Both the position numbers and the translations under genes were made by a program. A stretch of DNA of 64,000 nucleotides from Sitta carolinensis. Lineage: Eukaryota; Chordata; Aves; Passeriformes; Sittidae. The notes beneath the pieces are model-generated. The model made no database searches. It was not told where the DNA came from and saw only the letters and a program-made list of their open reading frames with translations. Each line of letters begins with the position of its first letter. Position 1 is the first letter of the stretch. Of this stretch, positions 47,226 through 59,155 are shown piece after piece. The DNA lies in NCBI GenBank assembly GCA_032173965.1, contig CM063288.1:15914501-15978500 (forward strand). Direction: 5' to 3'.

Positions 47226-48799
47226 TGCATCTCCCACGCGTCTGCTGGCGGACTTTTCATCTGTCACAGTGGGCCAAACTGGGGACCAGGACCACCAGTG
47301 AGGCTGGTCTGTAGCACTGGAGCTGCCATCTTCCCCATCCCAGCACGAAGCAGCTGGTAACCATGCTCAAATCAATGGCTCTGCTCCTACCCTGGTGTGT
47401 ACCGCTCCCTCCTGCCATTCCCAGCCCCACCACTCCCAGTGGGTGCAAGAGGATGGTGCAGAGGTTTCAGCAAGTGGGATGCAGGCAGCATTACTGCTCC
47501 AGTGGCCACCCCACAGCCAGCTCCACAGCAGGCAGTGATGCCTGGCATGCTCATCACGCTGTCGCCAGCCCTGCTCTCCCGTAATTGGAGTGGACATCCT
47601 GTCATCCCACATCTCCCCACAGCCATGGCACTTGCCATCCTTTCTGTGGAGCCTGACCTGCTGGGCAGGTGCCGGCAGCATGCTGGGAGGCCATGGAATG
47701 AGGCTGTTCTTGTTAAGCCAACGTGTTTGCAAGGGTCTCAGAGGATACAACTTGCATGAGGCAGAGCTGAGTGCCGCGGCCAGCTGGCTCTGCAGTCACG
47801 TTCCCTTCAATTAGATCAAAAGTAATGATTGCCCCAGATCCACTTCCCTCTGGGCATGGGGCCGTGGCCAGCACCAACTCTGGAGTGTGAGGAGCTGGTG
47901 AGGATGACATAGCAGCCAGCTCACAGGATTGGGCTGGCAGTAGAAGCACTCATCGAGCTGGATCCGTATCCCGGCCAGTTTGGCCTAGCAGAGTATCAGG
48001 TGGGAGCTCCGATTGGACAGCTGACCGATGACCACCCAGATCTGTAACTGCCCAGTCACCCATGTTCCCCGCCCTCCAGGGCTGCCCCTGCCATGTCACT
48101 CTTGGTCCCCTGGGCTGATCCCTCCTGAGGAGCTGCAGCCCCAGAGGGTGTCTGGGAGGATGAGCTCACTTCAGTGACACAGCATCAGTACTGGAGTGCA
48201 GTGGGAGTTTGGGTCTTGGTATGGAATGGAGCCAATCCATTGGCTGGGTGACAAGAAAGGGAAATCACAACCAAACCCTCATCTGGACTAGGCTAAGAAT
48301 AAAAACAGCCAGTGCCTCTGTCTTGGAGGGGATGAATCACCATGACGATGCTGAAGGGCACCACAGCAGGGTCAGGCTCACCAAGCATCTCTCCAGACTG
48401 TGGGGCCAGCTTCTCCCATGTGTAGACTTCACCTATCTCCTACTGTGTTCTGTGGGTGTGTCAGAGCTCTGGTGTTGTAGAAAGCTCCCTCCTTCTGTGC
48501 TCAGTTATTTTGTCCTTGGACGCAGCCTCTTAGCCTCCTCTGCTCTCACCCAAACCTCCAGTGTCTCCAGCCGGTCTCCATCACTGCTCTCTGTTACTGC
48601 CATCCTCTATACTCTTTACAATTAGTTTGTATTTTTCTTGATGTGTATCCTGGACCAGACACAGGGCTCCCAGTAAGGCCTTGCCGCCAGCAAACACTTC
48701 AGATGCCTCACGAATGATTCTCCTTCTCACGCAGCCCTGAGCAATGTTGTCCTTTTCACTGAGTTCAGTGGAGTTGCAGGGCTGCCAGACATCCCATAT
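47226..48799. other. Non-coding stretch, nothing recognised
   Basis: No supported exon or RNA gene. A more AT-balanced part at about 48480-48800 may belong to the LINE relic that follows, but I cannot align it. Confidence 0.4.
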
Positions 48800-48899
48800 T
48801 AAACTGATAGATCCCATATCCCAGTGAATAAGGTTTCTCTTGTTTTCTTCTAACTCCTAGCTGCTTTTCCAAGCATTCGCCTGTCTGCTGGGCATCTGG

Positions 48900-49300
48900 A
48901 AACAGCTCCTGCTCACGCAGATAACTGTACCTGCAGAACATGTCCTGCCTGACTGTGTGCCTTGTTTATCCACCTGGGATTGTCCTGGGGTTTGGTGTTA
49001 AACTCAGACAAGCTGATGTTGCTGCCCACTGCTGAGCCAGGCTCTGTCCTGCCCTCCTGCCCACTTGGCAGCCCTGCCCTCCAGCCGCTCACCCTCTGCT
49101 TGCTGGGCAGATTTGCTTCCCACCCCAGCCCAGCTCTTGTCCTTTTGAATTGTATCTGATTGTTTTCAGGCCATTTCTCCAATTTGTCAACATCATTTTG
49201 AATTCCAGTCCTGTCTTTCCTGGCACCCGCAGCCTCCCCCCATCATCTGAGTGTAGTACATGGGCCCTGTGCCATGTCCCTGATGATCAGCATTCCCCTG
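48900..49300 (-). mobile_element. Decayed CR1-type LINE reverse-transcriptase fragment
   Basis: On the minus strand, bases from about 49240 to 49140 read GEAARKDRTGIQNDVDK-like sequence followed by LEKWPENNQIQFK. This matches the CR1 reverse-transcriptase region after the ADD motif (...RIQNDLDKLEKWAEKN...KFN). Further downstream a weaker NISLSEFN-type stretch is followed by stops. Non-functional relic; ends approximate. Confidence 0.65.
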
Positions 49301-51589
49301 GCTGGGGGGCACGGGGGTAAGCAGGAGAGACTCCACTTTCCCAATCTGCTGGAAAGCCCTTGGCTGGCTCTCCCGTCATGTTGCCTTGTTTGCACGGTGG
49401 CTAGTGAAGTCAGCACAGGAGCCCAGGGCATTGTGCTTCTCCTGATTGTTAGCATCTTATCCAAGGACTGGATGAGGGACTATCAGGGCAAACAGACTGT
49501 AGCTGCCTGTGGCCAGGTGAAGGGGCAGATGAACCCCACTACACACCACAGAGTCTCCCTGTGTGGCCCCCAATGTGCAGGCACTCAGCCGCAGGTGAGA
49601 GGCTCCAGTGTGGAACCTTGGAGACCTGCAGACATGTCAGCAAAGGGGCAGCACCGTCCATTCCTACCTCATGCTTTGTTCTCTGCCTTGTCTGGTCTGA
49701 GTAGAAAGCAGTTCCTAAGCCCTACTGCCCAGCTTCCCACGCCATGCTGCTTCCCCACTTCCGGCACCTCTGTCCCACTGTCTCTCCCAGCATGCTCTCT
49801 CTTCCAGAGCTCCCTGGCTGTGAAGCCATAGTCCTCCCCTCTCCATAGCTTGTAAAAAGCTTGCAGCTGGGGGTGGGGCTTGTGCTATGGGTGCCACTCA
49901 CTTGGGCACAGCTTGATCCCAACTCATCCTGACTGCACTCAAGCTTTAGGTAATCCTGCAAGGGGATGAGTCCCCAGCACCCATTTGCCCTTGCTGGGTG
50001 GACAGGCAGGAGGAGAGTACAACAGGAGAGGAGAGACAGAAAAGGCAATGGAAGAGGACTTACCTCTTTGGCTGCACAGGAGGGGATCATGCTGTGGGGA
50101 TGGTGCTGAGACATATTGCCAGTCCAGGTGGCAGTTGATAAGGGAGCTGAAAATGCCCAGAGAAAGCAGGGGTATGTGATCCCCTTAGTATGGGGGACAG
50201 AGTTCTGTGGGGAGCCAAGGGACAGTCCTGCTCCTGTGCCATGACTGCCCAGCACAGAGGACACTGGGCTCCAGCTGATCCCACACTCACACAGCTTAGT
50301 TTGCCCTGTACATTAAGGTCTGCACTTATGGGGTGACCTGCCTGGCAGACTGTCCATGCCCTCATGTCCCTCACCACCACAGCACCTGAGAGGTGCAGGC
50401 AGGGACTGCACATCCAGCTCCACAAACCAAAGACCCAGGGCTGGCCGTTGCCTGTCCCCATGGAAACTCCTTGACACAGGATCAGGCCCTTTCTGCCCAT
50501 GGTCCTTGCTGGGCCAAGCATCCCCCAGAGGGCCATGGGTCCCTGCAGAAGCAACTGGGATCTGGTGAATATATGGCTGGGGCACCTGTGGTGGCAGCAG
50601 CGCTTGGGTCACCTGCCCAACCTACTCCTACAATGTCTTTCCGAGCTCGAGGTGCAGGGCTGGCACGTGCATGCTGCATCCCTTGGGCAGGGAGAAGCAG
50701 GCGGCCGGGGCTGTGCGTGCTCCTTGCCGGAGGCAGCCTATCATGCTGTATTGACCCACACAGAGGCAGAAACATGTGTGCCACGCACAGATCGATGGGA
50801 AGATTGAAGATGCATGTGCGCTTGCCGGACGACTGGGGAAAGCTTTGTCGTTGGCATTGGCAGCACAGTGAAGGTCATGCTGACCTGCGGCGCAGTCCCC
50901 GAGGAGAGGCGAAGCCTCTTGTCGCGCTCATGGGCGGCTGTCTCATCACTTGTCCTCCGGAGACCCTGGATTCCCTGCCAGGCACGCACCTTCTCAGCAG
51001 AGCCATGTCTGCTGGGGGGAGTACCCGGTGCTGGGCTTGCTCTGGGGACAGGGAGCTGGTGTTTCCCCCACCACTGTGCCACAAGGCAGTGTCACAGAGG
51101 GTTGCTTGACTTGGGAATGAGTGGGTTGGTTGAGCCGTTTCAGCTGTGCAAACCCTCCATCACCAGCTAGTGAAACCAAGGCAGGAAGCTGGGAGAGCCA
51201 AACTTGCTGGCAGAGGTTTTGTGCACGGGGAGCAGACAGACCCAGGTGCCGTGTAGTTGGTGCCTCAAGGTTGAACCCATCACCTCATTACTGAGCCGCG
51301 CTAGCAGGGCCCCACTGCCGCGGGCAGGACGGGGCAGGAGGACGCCCTGCTTGTCACGGTGCCTGCATGGCAATGCTGCCACGGGGGCTGGATGCTTCCT
51401 GGGGCTGTGCGCAGGGTCGACGGTAGCGTGCCCTGGAGGGACCAGACCCCGGGAGTAGCAAGCGCTCGGCAGGGCAGAACAGTGTGAGGGCTATCCCGGC
51501 TCAGCCTTTCTAGCAGAGTTGGTCGCTGCCTGCGATGCCCCCACTTCTTGGGCGCTGCCATGGAACAATGAGGAGCAGCGAGGGAGGCA
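49301..51589. other. Non-coding stretch upstream of the ASIC4 promoter
   Basis: No supported exon, RNA gene or named repeat. GC and CpG rise towards 51.3 kb. Confidence 0.45.
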
Positions 51590-52751
51590 GGGAAGGGGGG
51601 CAGAAACGAAGCCGGAGGAGCCCATCCCGCGTGCACAGCGAGCGCAGTGGAGAGGGGGCGGCGGACACGGGGCGCGGGAGGCGACACTGCCGCCCTCCTG
51701 GCTCCGGGGCACCGAGGAGCACGGCGGGGGCGGCGGGAGGCACGGGAAAGTGCACCCCTGGCGCTCCGTGTTCAGCCCCGCTGCGGCGGCGTCTCGCCAG
51801 CCGGATCCCGCCGGGACAGCCGGGGCCGGGACCGGGACCGGGACGGCAGTGACTCGGCGCTGGCCGCCGTGGGTCGCGGCGGGCCGCGGCAGGGAGGCGG
51901 TTAACGGCCAGAGAGCCGCCGAGGCAGGAGGAGTCCGCAGGCGGGCGAGCAGGAGGGGGCCGCCGGGCGAGCTGCCCGCAGGCTGCCCGCCCCCGCCGAG
52001 CCGCGCCGCGCTCTGCCCCGGGGCGCACGGGCCGGCGGGGCACGGCGGGGCCAGGCGGAGAGCGCGGCGGCAGCGGCGACGGCGGGGGACAGGCTCCGTG
52101 CCCCGCCCGCCACGGCACGGCTCGGCATCGCACGGCGCGGCGCGGCACGAACGACTCGGCATCGTACGGCGCGGCACGGCTCGGTTCCGCTCGGCACGGC
52201 TCGGCTCCGGCAGCTCCCGAGCCATTCAAACAAGTGGCTTCGGCAGCACTTCGGGGCCGGAGCTGGGGAGCGGGCGCAGCGTGGCTTCCTGCCCCGGGGG
52301 CGCCGGGCCCTTCACACTGCCTCTTTTCTCTGACGCTTGCTCTTTATTTGACGATGAAATAATGTTGACATGTCTTGAATTATTAAGTATTCCCTGGATT
52401 TTATTAGCACATGATGCCTAAATGCTGCCTGTATCTGCTGGGGTCTTAACCAGAGAGGAGCGAAGGAGAGAGGCAGAGCGAGGGAGAGGAGAGAGAGGGG
52501 TTTTTGACAGCTGTATTTGTGCTGATAAGCGAAGGCACAAGGAGACGATCGACTAGTGAGACAAGAGAGAAGCGGCGGCTCGGAGCTGCTGAGGGGGGCT
52601 GCGCTTCCCTCCCGAGACGGCTCGGCCCTCCCGGTGCCGTGCTGGGGCTTGGGGGGGACCCGAACCCCCTCCCAGCGCCTGGCCGGGCTCTCGGCCGGTG
52701 CCGGTGCCAGGGGGCAGCTCGCTGGCTGGGCACACCAGCTGTACGGGGCAG
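51590..52751 (+). promoter_or_regulatory. ASIC4: ASIC4 CpG island, promoter and 5' leader
   Basis: Very CpG-rich from about 51590 to 52320. A cggcacggctcgg-type repeat lies at 52111-52210 and there are several CCGCCC boxes. It is followed by an AT-rich insert (52320-52430) and a GA-rich tract at 52453-52500 (GAGA-type). The first ATG in the coding frame is 52752; no in-frame ATG precedes it in the local open frame. The context before ATG (gggcag) lacks a purine at -3, so initiation may be weak or regulated. The transcription start is not determined. Confidence 0.6.
52111..52210. repeat. GC-rich CGGCACGGCTCGG tandem repeats in the ASIC4 promoter
   Basis: Degenerate 5-10 bp units (cggca, cggct, cggcg) over about 100 bp upstream of ASIC4 exon 1. 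They are likely length-variable and hard to sequence. Confidence 0.7.
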
Positions 52752-53327
52752 ATGCCGATTGAGATCGTGTGTAAAATCAAATTTGCTGAAGAGGATGAGA
52801 AGCAAAAGGAGAAAGAAGAAGGGGACAAGGAGAGCCTGATCGAGGAGCCTGCCCGGCCCCGCTCCCGGGATCTGGCCACCTTCGCCAGCACCAGCACGCT
52901 GCACGGCTTGGGACACATCTGCAGGTCGGGACGGCTGGGCGTGCGCCAGACCCTCTGGGCATTTGCCTTCCTGGCCTCGCTTGCCTTTTTCCTCTACCAG
53001 GCGGCCAAGTCAGCGCTGCTCTACCTGGAGCACCCCCACGTCATGGCCCTGGACGAGGAGGCCATCCGCGAGATGGTCTTCCCCGCCATCACCATCTGCA
53101 ACATCAACCGCTACCGCCACTCGGCACTCACCGACGCCGACATCTTCCACTTGGCCAACATGACCGGGCTGCCTCCCAAGGACCGGGATGGTCACAAGGC
53201 CACGGACCTGCTCTACCCTGACCCCGACATGGCTGACATTGTCAACCGCACCGGCCACCAGCTCGACGACATGCTCAAGAGCTGCAACTTCAGCGGCGAG
53301 AACTGCTCATCCCGTGATTTCACTGTG
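52752..53327 (+). CDS. ASIC4: ASIC4 exon 1 (acid-sensing ion channel subunit 4, N-terminal 192 codons)
   Basis: ASIC4 is a DEG/ENaC family membrane subunit that does not form proton-gated channels alone in mammals and modulates other ASICs. The exon starts MPIEIVCKIKFAEED, the conserved ASIC4 N-terminus. It continues with the gating HG motif in FASTSTLHGLGHI, the first membrane helix (TLWAFAFLASLAFFLYQAA), then LEHPHVMALDEE, VFPAITICNINRYRHSALTD, FHLANMTGLPPKDRDGH, LNRTGHQL-type sequence, and CNFSGENCSSRDFTV. NMT, NRT, NFS and NCS are possible N-glycosylation sites. It ends at a gtgagt donor at 53328 in phase 0. The rest of the channel (thumb, second membrane helix) is beyond the window, so the gene is partial only because of the window edge. 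Confidence 0.96.
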
Positions 53328-55969
53328 GTGAGTGCACACCTGGCTCAGCTTCCCTAGGGGCCCCTACCGGCACGGGGGCACCCACCCGTCCGCGTCGCAC
53401 CGGAGCAGGGCTCCTTGGCTCACTCCGGCTGCTGAAGTTTGCATCTCTCTCTGTTTGAGTTTCCCTCCAAGTTCCACATGGAGAGAGGGAGAGGATCCTC
53501 CGTGGGAGCTCTCAGCAGGGCTCTGCGCCACAGGACTGGGCTGTCGGCAGGTCTGTGCCTGAGGGGCTCACGGGCAGGAGCCGCGGTGGGTGAGCAGCAG
53601 GGTTCAGCGGTCCCCAGGGTGGGTGCGCAGCGGCCAGGGGGAAAGCTATTGCATAGAGTCCTACTCCAGCCTTTTCTTTCCCCGGATCTAAGCGCCCTGA
53701 CACAGGGTGCTTTACTCAGCGAGAGGGGCTGGAGCAGGGGGCCAGACAGAGACCCCTTTGCACACAGGGGAACCTTCCTGCATTTGCGGGATTAGCACTG
53801 GGATGTGTGTAAATGTGGAGATTGCCGGCATTGCACACGCACGTGTGCTCACGCCGAGCACAAACGCCGAGCCGCTCTGCTCTGGAGAGACGGCTATGGC
53901 CGGGCGAGCGGGGGGCTGCCCGGGGCTGCCCACTCACTGTCTGGGACTGGCAGCAGGGCCTCTTCCAAGCAGCGCCCAGTCTGCCCAGGCAGAGAGCCCC
54001 TGGCCGACCGCCGCCAGTGTGCAGCTCTCACCAGTATTGAGCCTGGAATCACAAATCCCCGCTGTGGTTTGGGAAAATAAATGTGCTGAACGGGCGGAAT
54101 ACCTGATGGGACCCTTTTCAGACCTTAATGACTCTGGAAATGAGCCGCCTCTCTCCTACGGCTGCCAGGGGCTACTGCTCAGCTGGCTCCCGCGTTCTGA
54201 GGAACTGTGCTGCCGCCAGACCCCGCTCCGTGCCGGGGAGTGGGGCGTGATGCCATGGGCTGTGCAAGATACTGGGGAAGAGAGGTGGCTCCGTGGGGCT
54301 GGAAATGGCTGATGCAGCATATTCCGTTTCACTTCGTGCCCATCGGTACAATGCCTGCTCAATGAGCAGAGTGATGATGTCCCTGGGAAAGAGACGTTTG
54401 TGGGAGGGGGGGCTGCCCTGTGCAGGGTGGTGGTGGTGGCATGGGGCACTGCAGTGGAGTGGGAAGGAGCAGGGTACAGCGGGCAGGCAGCCCCACTCCT
54501 CCTGGGGATTTGCTGGGCTCTGTGCCTGCTCTACACCAGCTGCTTGAGTTTGCCGGGGAGCAGCGTGGCTCAGCAGGGTTTGGAGCAGGAAGCTCTGGTG
54601 CTGGACAGTCCTGCACGTGGCTTAGCCATGCTGACTCCAGCCCTGGGATCCTCCTGGAGGATCCTGCACAGCTTTGGTTTGTGGGGGAGGCAGTGAGCCC
54701 AGCCTTGTGCTGGACAGTGGCACAGCGTGGCAATGGGATTTGGTGAGTGCTGAGCTGCACTGTGATGTTGGCAGGGCAGAGCTCAGGTGGATGGGGCGGT
54801 ACAGGCTTCCCACAGCATGGACAGAGTGTGTGGCATGCACTGTGCTGTGTGGCAGTGAAGGGTGACCACCAGGACAGTCACTGGGACCCAATGTCTCTGG
54901 TTTCTCAGCGTGTAGCCATGTGGGACCAGCTGGCCTGCCTACCTCATCTGCTTAAAGTATGCCCTGGAGATGCCCTGGCAGCCCCGGACTCTGGTGTGCT
55001 GGCACCCTGCACTGGAGTAGGTTTTAGGCATGAGAATGGCTAGTGCCAGCTGACCCGTGGCGCCATGGCCAAAGAAGGGGAGTATAGGGCTCCTAAAGCC
55101 TCCACCCACCCTGTCCACAGCTCAGCATTTCTAGCCTTTGAGGCATCAGGGCTGTCAGTAGAAAGGGGTGTTCCTGTCACCTCTCACTTGCCTGAAGCAA
55201 ACCTGGTACTGGAGAGGCTGCAGAAATAGGTGTGGGGAGGGATGGGTGAAGGTGTGATACACCTCTCTGCCAGATAACATGTCCCAAAGCCTTGCCAGGC
55301 AGCAGTGGGACCTGTCAAAGCATCACACCATTTGCAGCTGGAGCCTTCTACTCCTGTTCCCTGAGCCAAATCGGTCCCTTGTGCCTCCTGGGGAATGTCT
55401 GAAACACAGCACAGGCTTCTTGGCAGGCAGGTTGAGTTCCAGCTGTGCTGTGTGGGCTTGGGCACTCCTGTGCCTTGTAGCTGTGGCCCCAGTGAAGGGG
55501 CACCCAGGCTGCTCATGTGGCAGGGAGCTCCAAGCTTTGTTAGTCCCATTTCTGGGTCCCCACGTGAGCCTTCATGTTCAGAAAGCTTTTGTACCCACTC
55601 CGCTGTGAGCGAGTATGTGAGTTGCAGCATGTCCTAGTAGTGATGGAGGGCTCCCAGGCTGCAGCATATCATAGAAGGGCAAATGGCTTTGGGTCCCAGG
55701 GCACCCAGCCCACAGCAAGCAGCCTCTGTAGCAGAGGCTGTCCCCCAGTGATACTGGAGAAGGGAAGGAGCTTTCCCTGCAGTTATGCTTACAGGAGTGC
55801 TGGAGTCTTTCCATCCCTCTGGGCATGAGGTGGACTTTGTCCAGAGGCTGGAAGTTTTTCAGCAAGAGAATGGCCAAGCTGTGGGGCTGCCGCCGACTGC
55901 CTGTCCAGGAGCAGGAGCAGCGCCAGGGCTGGAGCATGTCCCCTTGCACTGCTGCTTGCTGCCCATGCT

Positions 55970-56150
55970 CATGCAATAAATAACTCGTGCGGATCCTTTA
56001 AGTAAGAGCCGTGAGTGGTAAATGATCTTCCCCTATTCAACGTCACAAATCCACATTCTTTATGGGACAGCAAATTAAGAAACTATCGGGAAAAAAAAAA
56101 TCCCCAGCGTAAGCATCTTGCATGTAATAAAGCCCGGCTGGGCTGTAAAT
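55970..56150. promoter_or_regulatory. Candidate conserved non-coding element R (ASIC4 intron 1)
   Basis: gcaataaataactcgtgcgg, cctttaagtaagagccg, ggtaaatgatc, cgtcacaaatcc, gcaaattaag, an A10-type run and gcatgtaataaagcccgg. AT-rich with retained CpGs. Inference only. Confidence 0.35.
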
Positions 56151-57330
56151 CTCCCCAGCGGCAGGGACAACCCTGAGCCGCAGCGAGGCTCCCTGCAGCC
56201 CCGCTGACAAATGTGCCCCCTGTGCCGACTGCTAGAGGGCCGTGCTGGAGCCCTGGCAGAGCCTCTTCTGACCCCACTGAGCTGCGTCGTGCTCTGCAGC
56301 CCCCAGTCCCTGCTGTGCTCGGGGGCACTGCCCAGCCGGCACATTGTCCGATGGATGCCCTGGTGAGGGTGCCGGGCACGGAGCACTCCCGGCTGGGCGA
56401 GCGCAGCTGCAGAGCTGAGGGTGCCGGTGCAGGGAATCAATGGCGCTCTTTACATGCCATCAAGCAGGAGGTTGGGAAGTGTCCCCACGGGGCTGAGGCT
56501 GAGCTGCCGCGGGTTGTTTGTGCCTCCCTAGCCTCCCTGCCTGGTACCCCGGTACAGCCACAACCCGAGGCCAGTTCTGGCCATGTCAGGTGGCACTGAG
56601 GGAAGAGGGAGCCTTCCCAACAGTGCTTTGGAGATGGGGGTACAGAGAGATGGGGTGTGCAGGAGTTTGGGGGCTGTGGGAAGAAGTGCACGGAGGGGCC
56701 CCCTCAGTTGGCAGCAGCATCCCGCCTGTTCGCCGGCAGTGGCTGCAGCAGGAGCCTCCGCTCGCGGCCGGGCAGGAGCCCAGTGCCTTTCTCAAAACCT
56801 CATTCGTTGTCAAAAGCCTTTTGTTTGTAATGTGTGGCTGCCGAAGCCAGTTGTGCCGGGGCTGGAAGCTGGGGGGGAGCAGGGAGGTTGCCGAGAGCTG
56901 GCAGTGCCTCTCGGAGCTGGCACCAGCCCTGGCTCTCCATGCTAGGCCTCCTGCCTGCCCGGGATGTGGGCAGTGTGAGGGGCCTCCCCAGCACCCCGTG
57001 CAGACCCCAGAGGGGGAATCTCTATGCTGAGATGGGCAACATCCTCAGCTGCATTCCACATGCTCATGAGATCCTGGTTCAGGGGGTGCACGGCAGCAGC
57101 AGGTTGTTGCCTCTGCCTCCTCCCAGCAAGGTTCTCCCACTGTTCCTGACATGGGGACTCTGACCTTTCCACCAGAATCATACTTAATAAATGTCACATT
57201 TTCAGCCTATTTTTACTGGGCAAAAGAGATGGACTGATTGTTTTTCACCTGCCCTGCCTGGTGCCTGCTCAGGCCCTGGCATCCAACAACTTCATTTTTT
57301 CCCTGTGCTCCTGTGCAGGGCTGCCCTCCA

Positions 57331-57363
57331 CCCCCGCCCCCCCCCCCCCCCCCCCCCCCCCCC
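57331..57363. repeat. Poly-C tract (27 uninterrupted C, 33 with one G)
   Basis: Uninterrupted C at 57337-57363, preceded by CCCCCG. The opposite strand is a G27 run able to form quadruplex or triplex structures. Length is likely polymorphic and error-prone. Confidence 0.95.
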
Positions 57364-57884
57364 AGCTGCTCAGTTGGCTCCAGCTACTGCAGAACCTGCC
57401 CTGGCTGGGGCACAGAGTGGCTCTTGGGCCAGGCAGTGCCACATGGGTCCCAGCGCAGCATCATCTCCTTTGGAGGGTGTGACTGTGATGGGTGCCTTGC
57501 CATGCCTGGCAGGAACTGGCTGGGCTGGGGCTGGTCATGTCAGTGCCCAGGAGAGTCTGGAGCATCCCTCATAGATCCCATGCCTGTGAGCTGCTCAGCT
57601 GAGCCCATCTGTGCCCATCTGGGTCACAGCACTCCACTCACTGCATCCACATCGTGCAGTCCCAGCCCAGCACCTGAGCCAGCTACCCAGGGGCTCACAG
57701 CCCATCTGGAACCCTCCATCCTCGCAGTCTGGCCACAGTGCTTGTGCATTTCCAGGCCTATGTCCCAGGTAGTGCAGGCATGTTGCAGGTTGGCTGTGCT
57801 CCTGTCCGAGCAGCGGCAGTGGCATCTCCAGCGCTGTTACACATGAGCTGCCTGGGCACGGCTCGAGGCGCTGTTTGTGCCAGA

Positions 57885-58005
57885 AAACGGGGGACTTTAA
57901 TGCAATTCATTGCCATTTAATTTTACACAATTCCTGCTGCTTAATCCGCTGAGAAATGCTAATTTATACAATTCACGTCTAAAAATAAATGTCAGTCCAG
58001 CAGCT
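57885..58005. promoter_or_regulatory. Candidate conserved non-coding element S (ASIC4 intron 1)
   Basis: gggactttaatgcaattcat, gccatttaattttacac, gcttaatccgctgag, atgctaatttatacaattc and ctaaaaataaatgtc. Inference only. Confidence 0.38.
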
Positions 58006-59019
58006 CCCAGCAGCGGGTAGCTGCTCCCACCAGCCCCCACCGAAGCTTTCTGCAGGGACCCCAGTCTGGAGCCCACCTTGCTCCCTGCCACCCATGCTGC
58101 TACCCCTTGTCCCAGGTGCTCAGGCTCTGGCAGCAAGTGTGTGGATTTGGGGATAATGGGATTTTGGAACACTGTGGTAGGAGAACAAGGGGTTGGCTGC
58201 ACCTAGGGGTGTTACTGCAAAGTCCCTTGTGACAGTGGGGCAGAGTGACAAGGGGACAAGCAGGTGCTTTGTCAATCTGACTCTCTTTCAGATGATTGGG
58301 AGTCGTTATTGGTGTGGGGGTCATGAGGTGTCTTTGGGACCACTGCTTCCTCCCCAATAAATCTGGGCACAGCCCCATGTGCAGCTGCATCCTGGATTGT
58401 GGCTGGGGGTGCATGGAGCAAGAAGGGTGCCTAGTGCAAAGGCCTGGCATGCAGCCACCTGGGCTGCACACGAGGGGTCCAGCCATAGGTCAGGGCAGAT
58501 GCCACCTGGCTGGCAAGTATTAATTGGTCACAAAGTGCCATTAATGAATATGGGATAGGAGGGAAGCATGCGCCCCTCCTGCCTGGGAGTGGGGATGCAT
58601 CATAAGGTCTCTGAGGAGGCTGGTCTGCAGGGGACAGCGAGGGGGCTGGATCATGAGGACAAGGGGATCCATGGCTAAAAAGAACCTATACTGAGTTCCC
58701 AGACCCCTGCCTCTTGCCCTTGAGCATCTCCATACCCTGCTGTCCTCCATCCCAATGCTACTGCTTCAACAATCTCACAGCCATTGCCTCCCCTTCCCCA
58801 CCCCTTTGCTGAGCAGACCCTCATGCCACCTCCATCCAAGTGGGGTGGCACTGACACAGCAGCAACACTGTAGACAGGGTGCCAGGGCAGTGGGCATCAA
58901 GGGCCATGGCTGTGGGTGCCAGCTCCCTGCAGGAGGGGGGCGAGGCGGGGGAGCAGGGGGGTGCGGAGGCAACGCAGCGGGGGAGCAGAGATGCTGGAGG
59001 AGCCGACGGCTTTCCCACC

Positions 59020-59155
59020 GTCTCCCTGATTGAGATCGGATCACCGTGAGCATAAAAAAGCTCTCTTCATAATTATATTTAATGAATTGACTTTAAAAGC
59101 TCTTATGCTCTTATCTGGGTAATTTAATATCACACACTTAATAAGCCTGTCTCCG
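59020..59155. promoter_or_regulatory. Candidate conserved non-coding element T (ASIC4 intron 1)
   Basis: gattgagatcggatcaccg, gagcataaaaaagctc, cataattatatttaatg, gactttaaaagctc, ggtaatttaatatcac and cttaataagcc. An abrupt AT-rich block with CpGs at its edges. Inference only. Confidence 0.4.

Noticed and set aside
48581..48817. A minus-strand open frame of 78 residues next to the LINE relic
   Set aside because: It does not align to the CR1 order seen at 49140-49240 and has no other recognisable similarity.
51491..52421. Long open frames on both strands in the ASIC4 CpG island
   Set aside because: Low-complexity Arg/Pro/Gly/Ala products of GC-rich DNA, with no family similarity.
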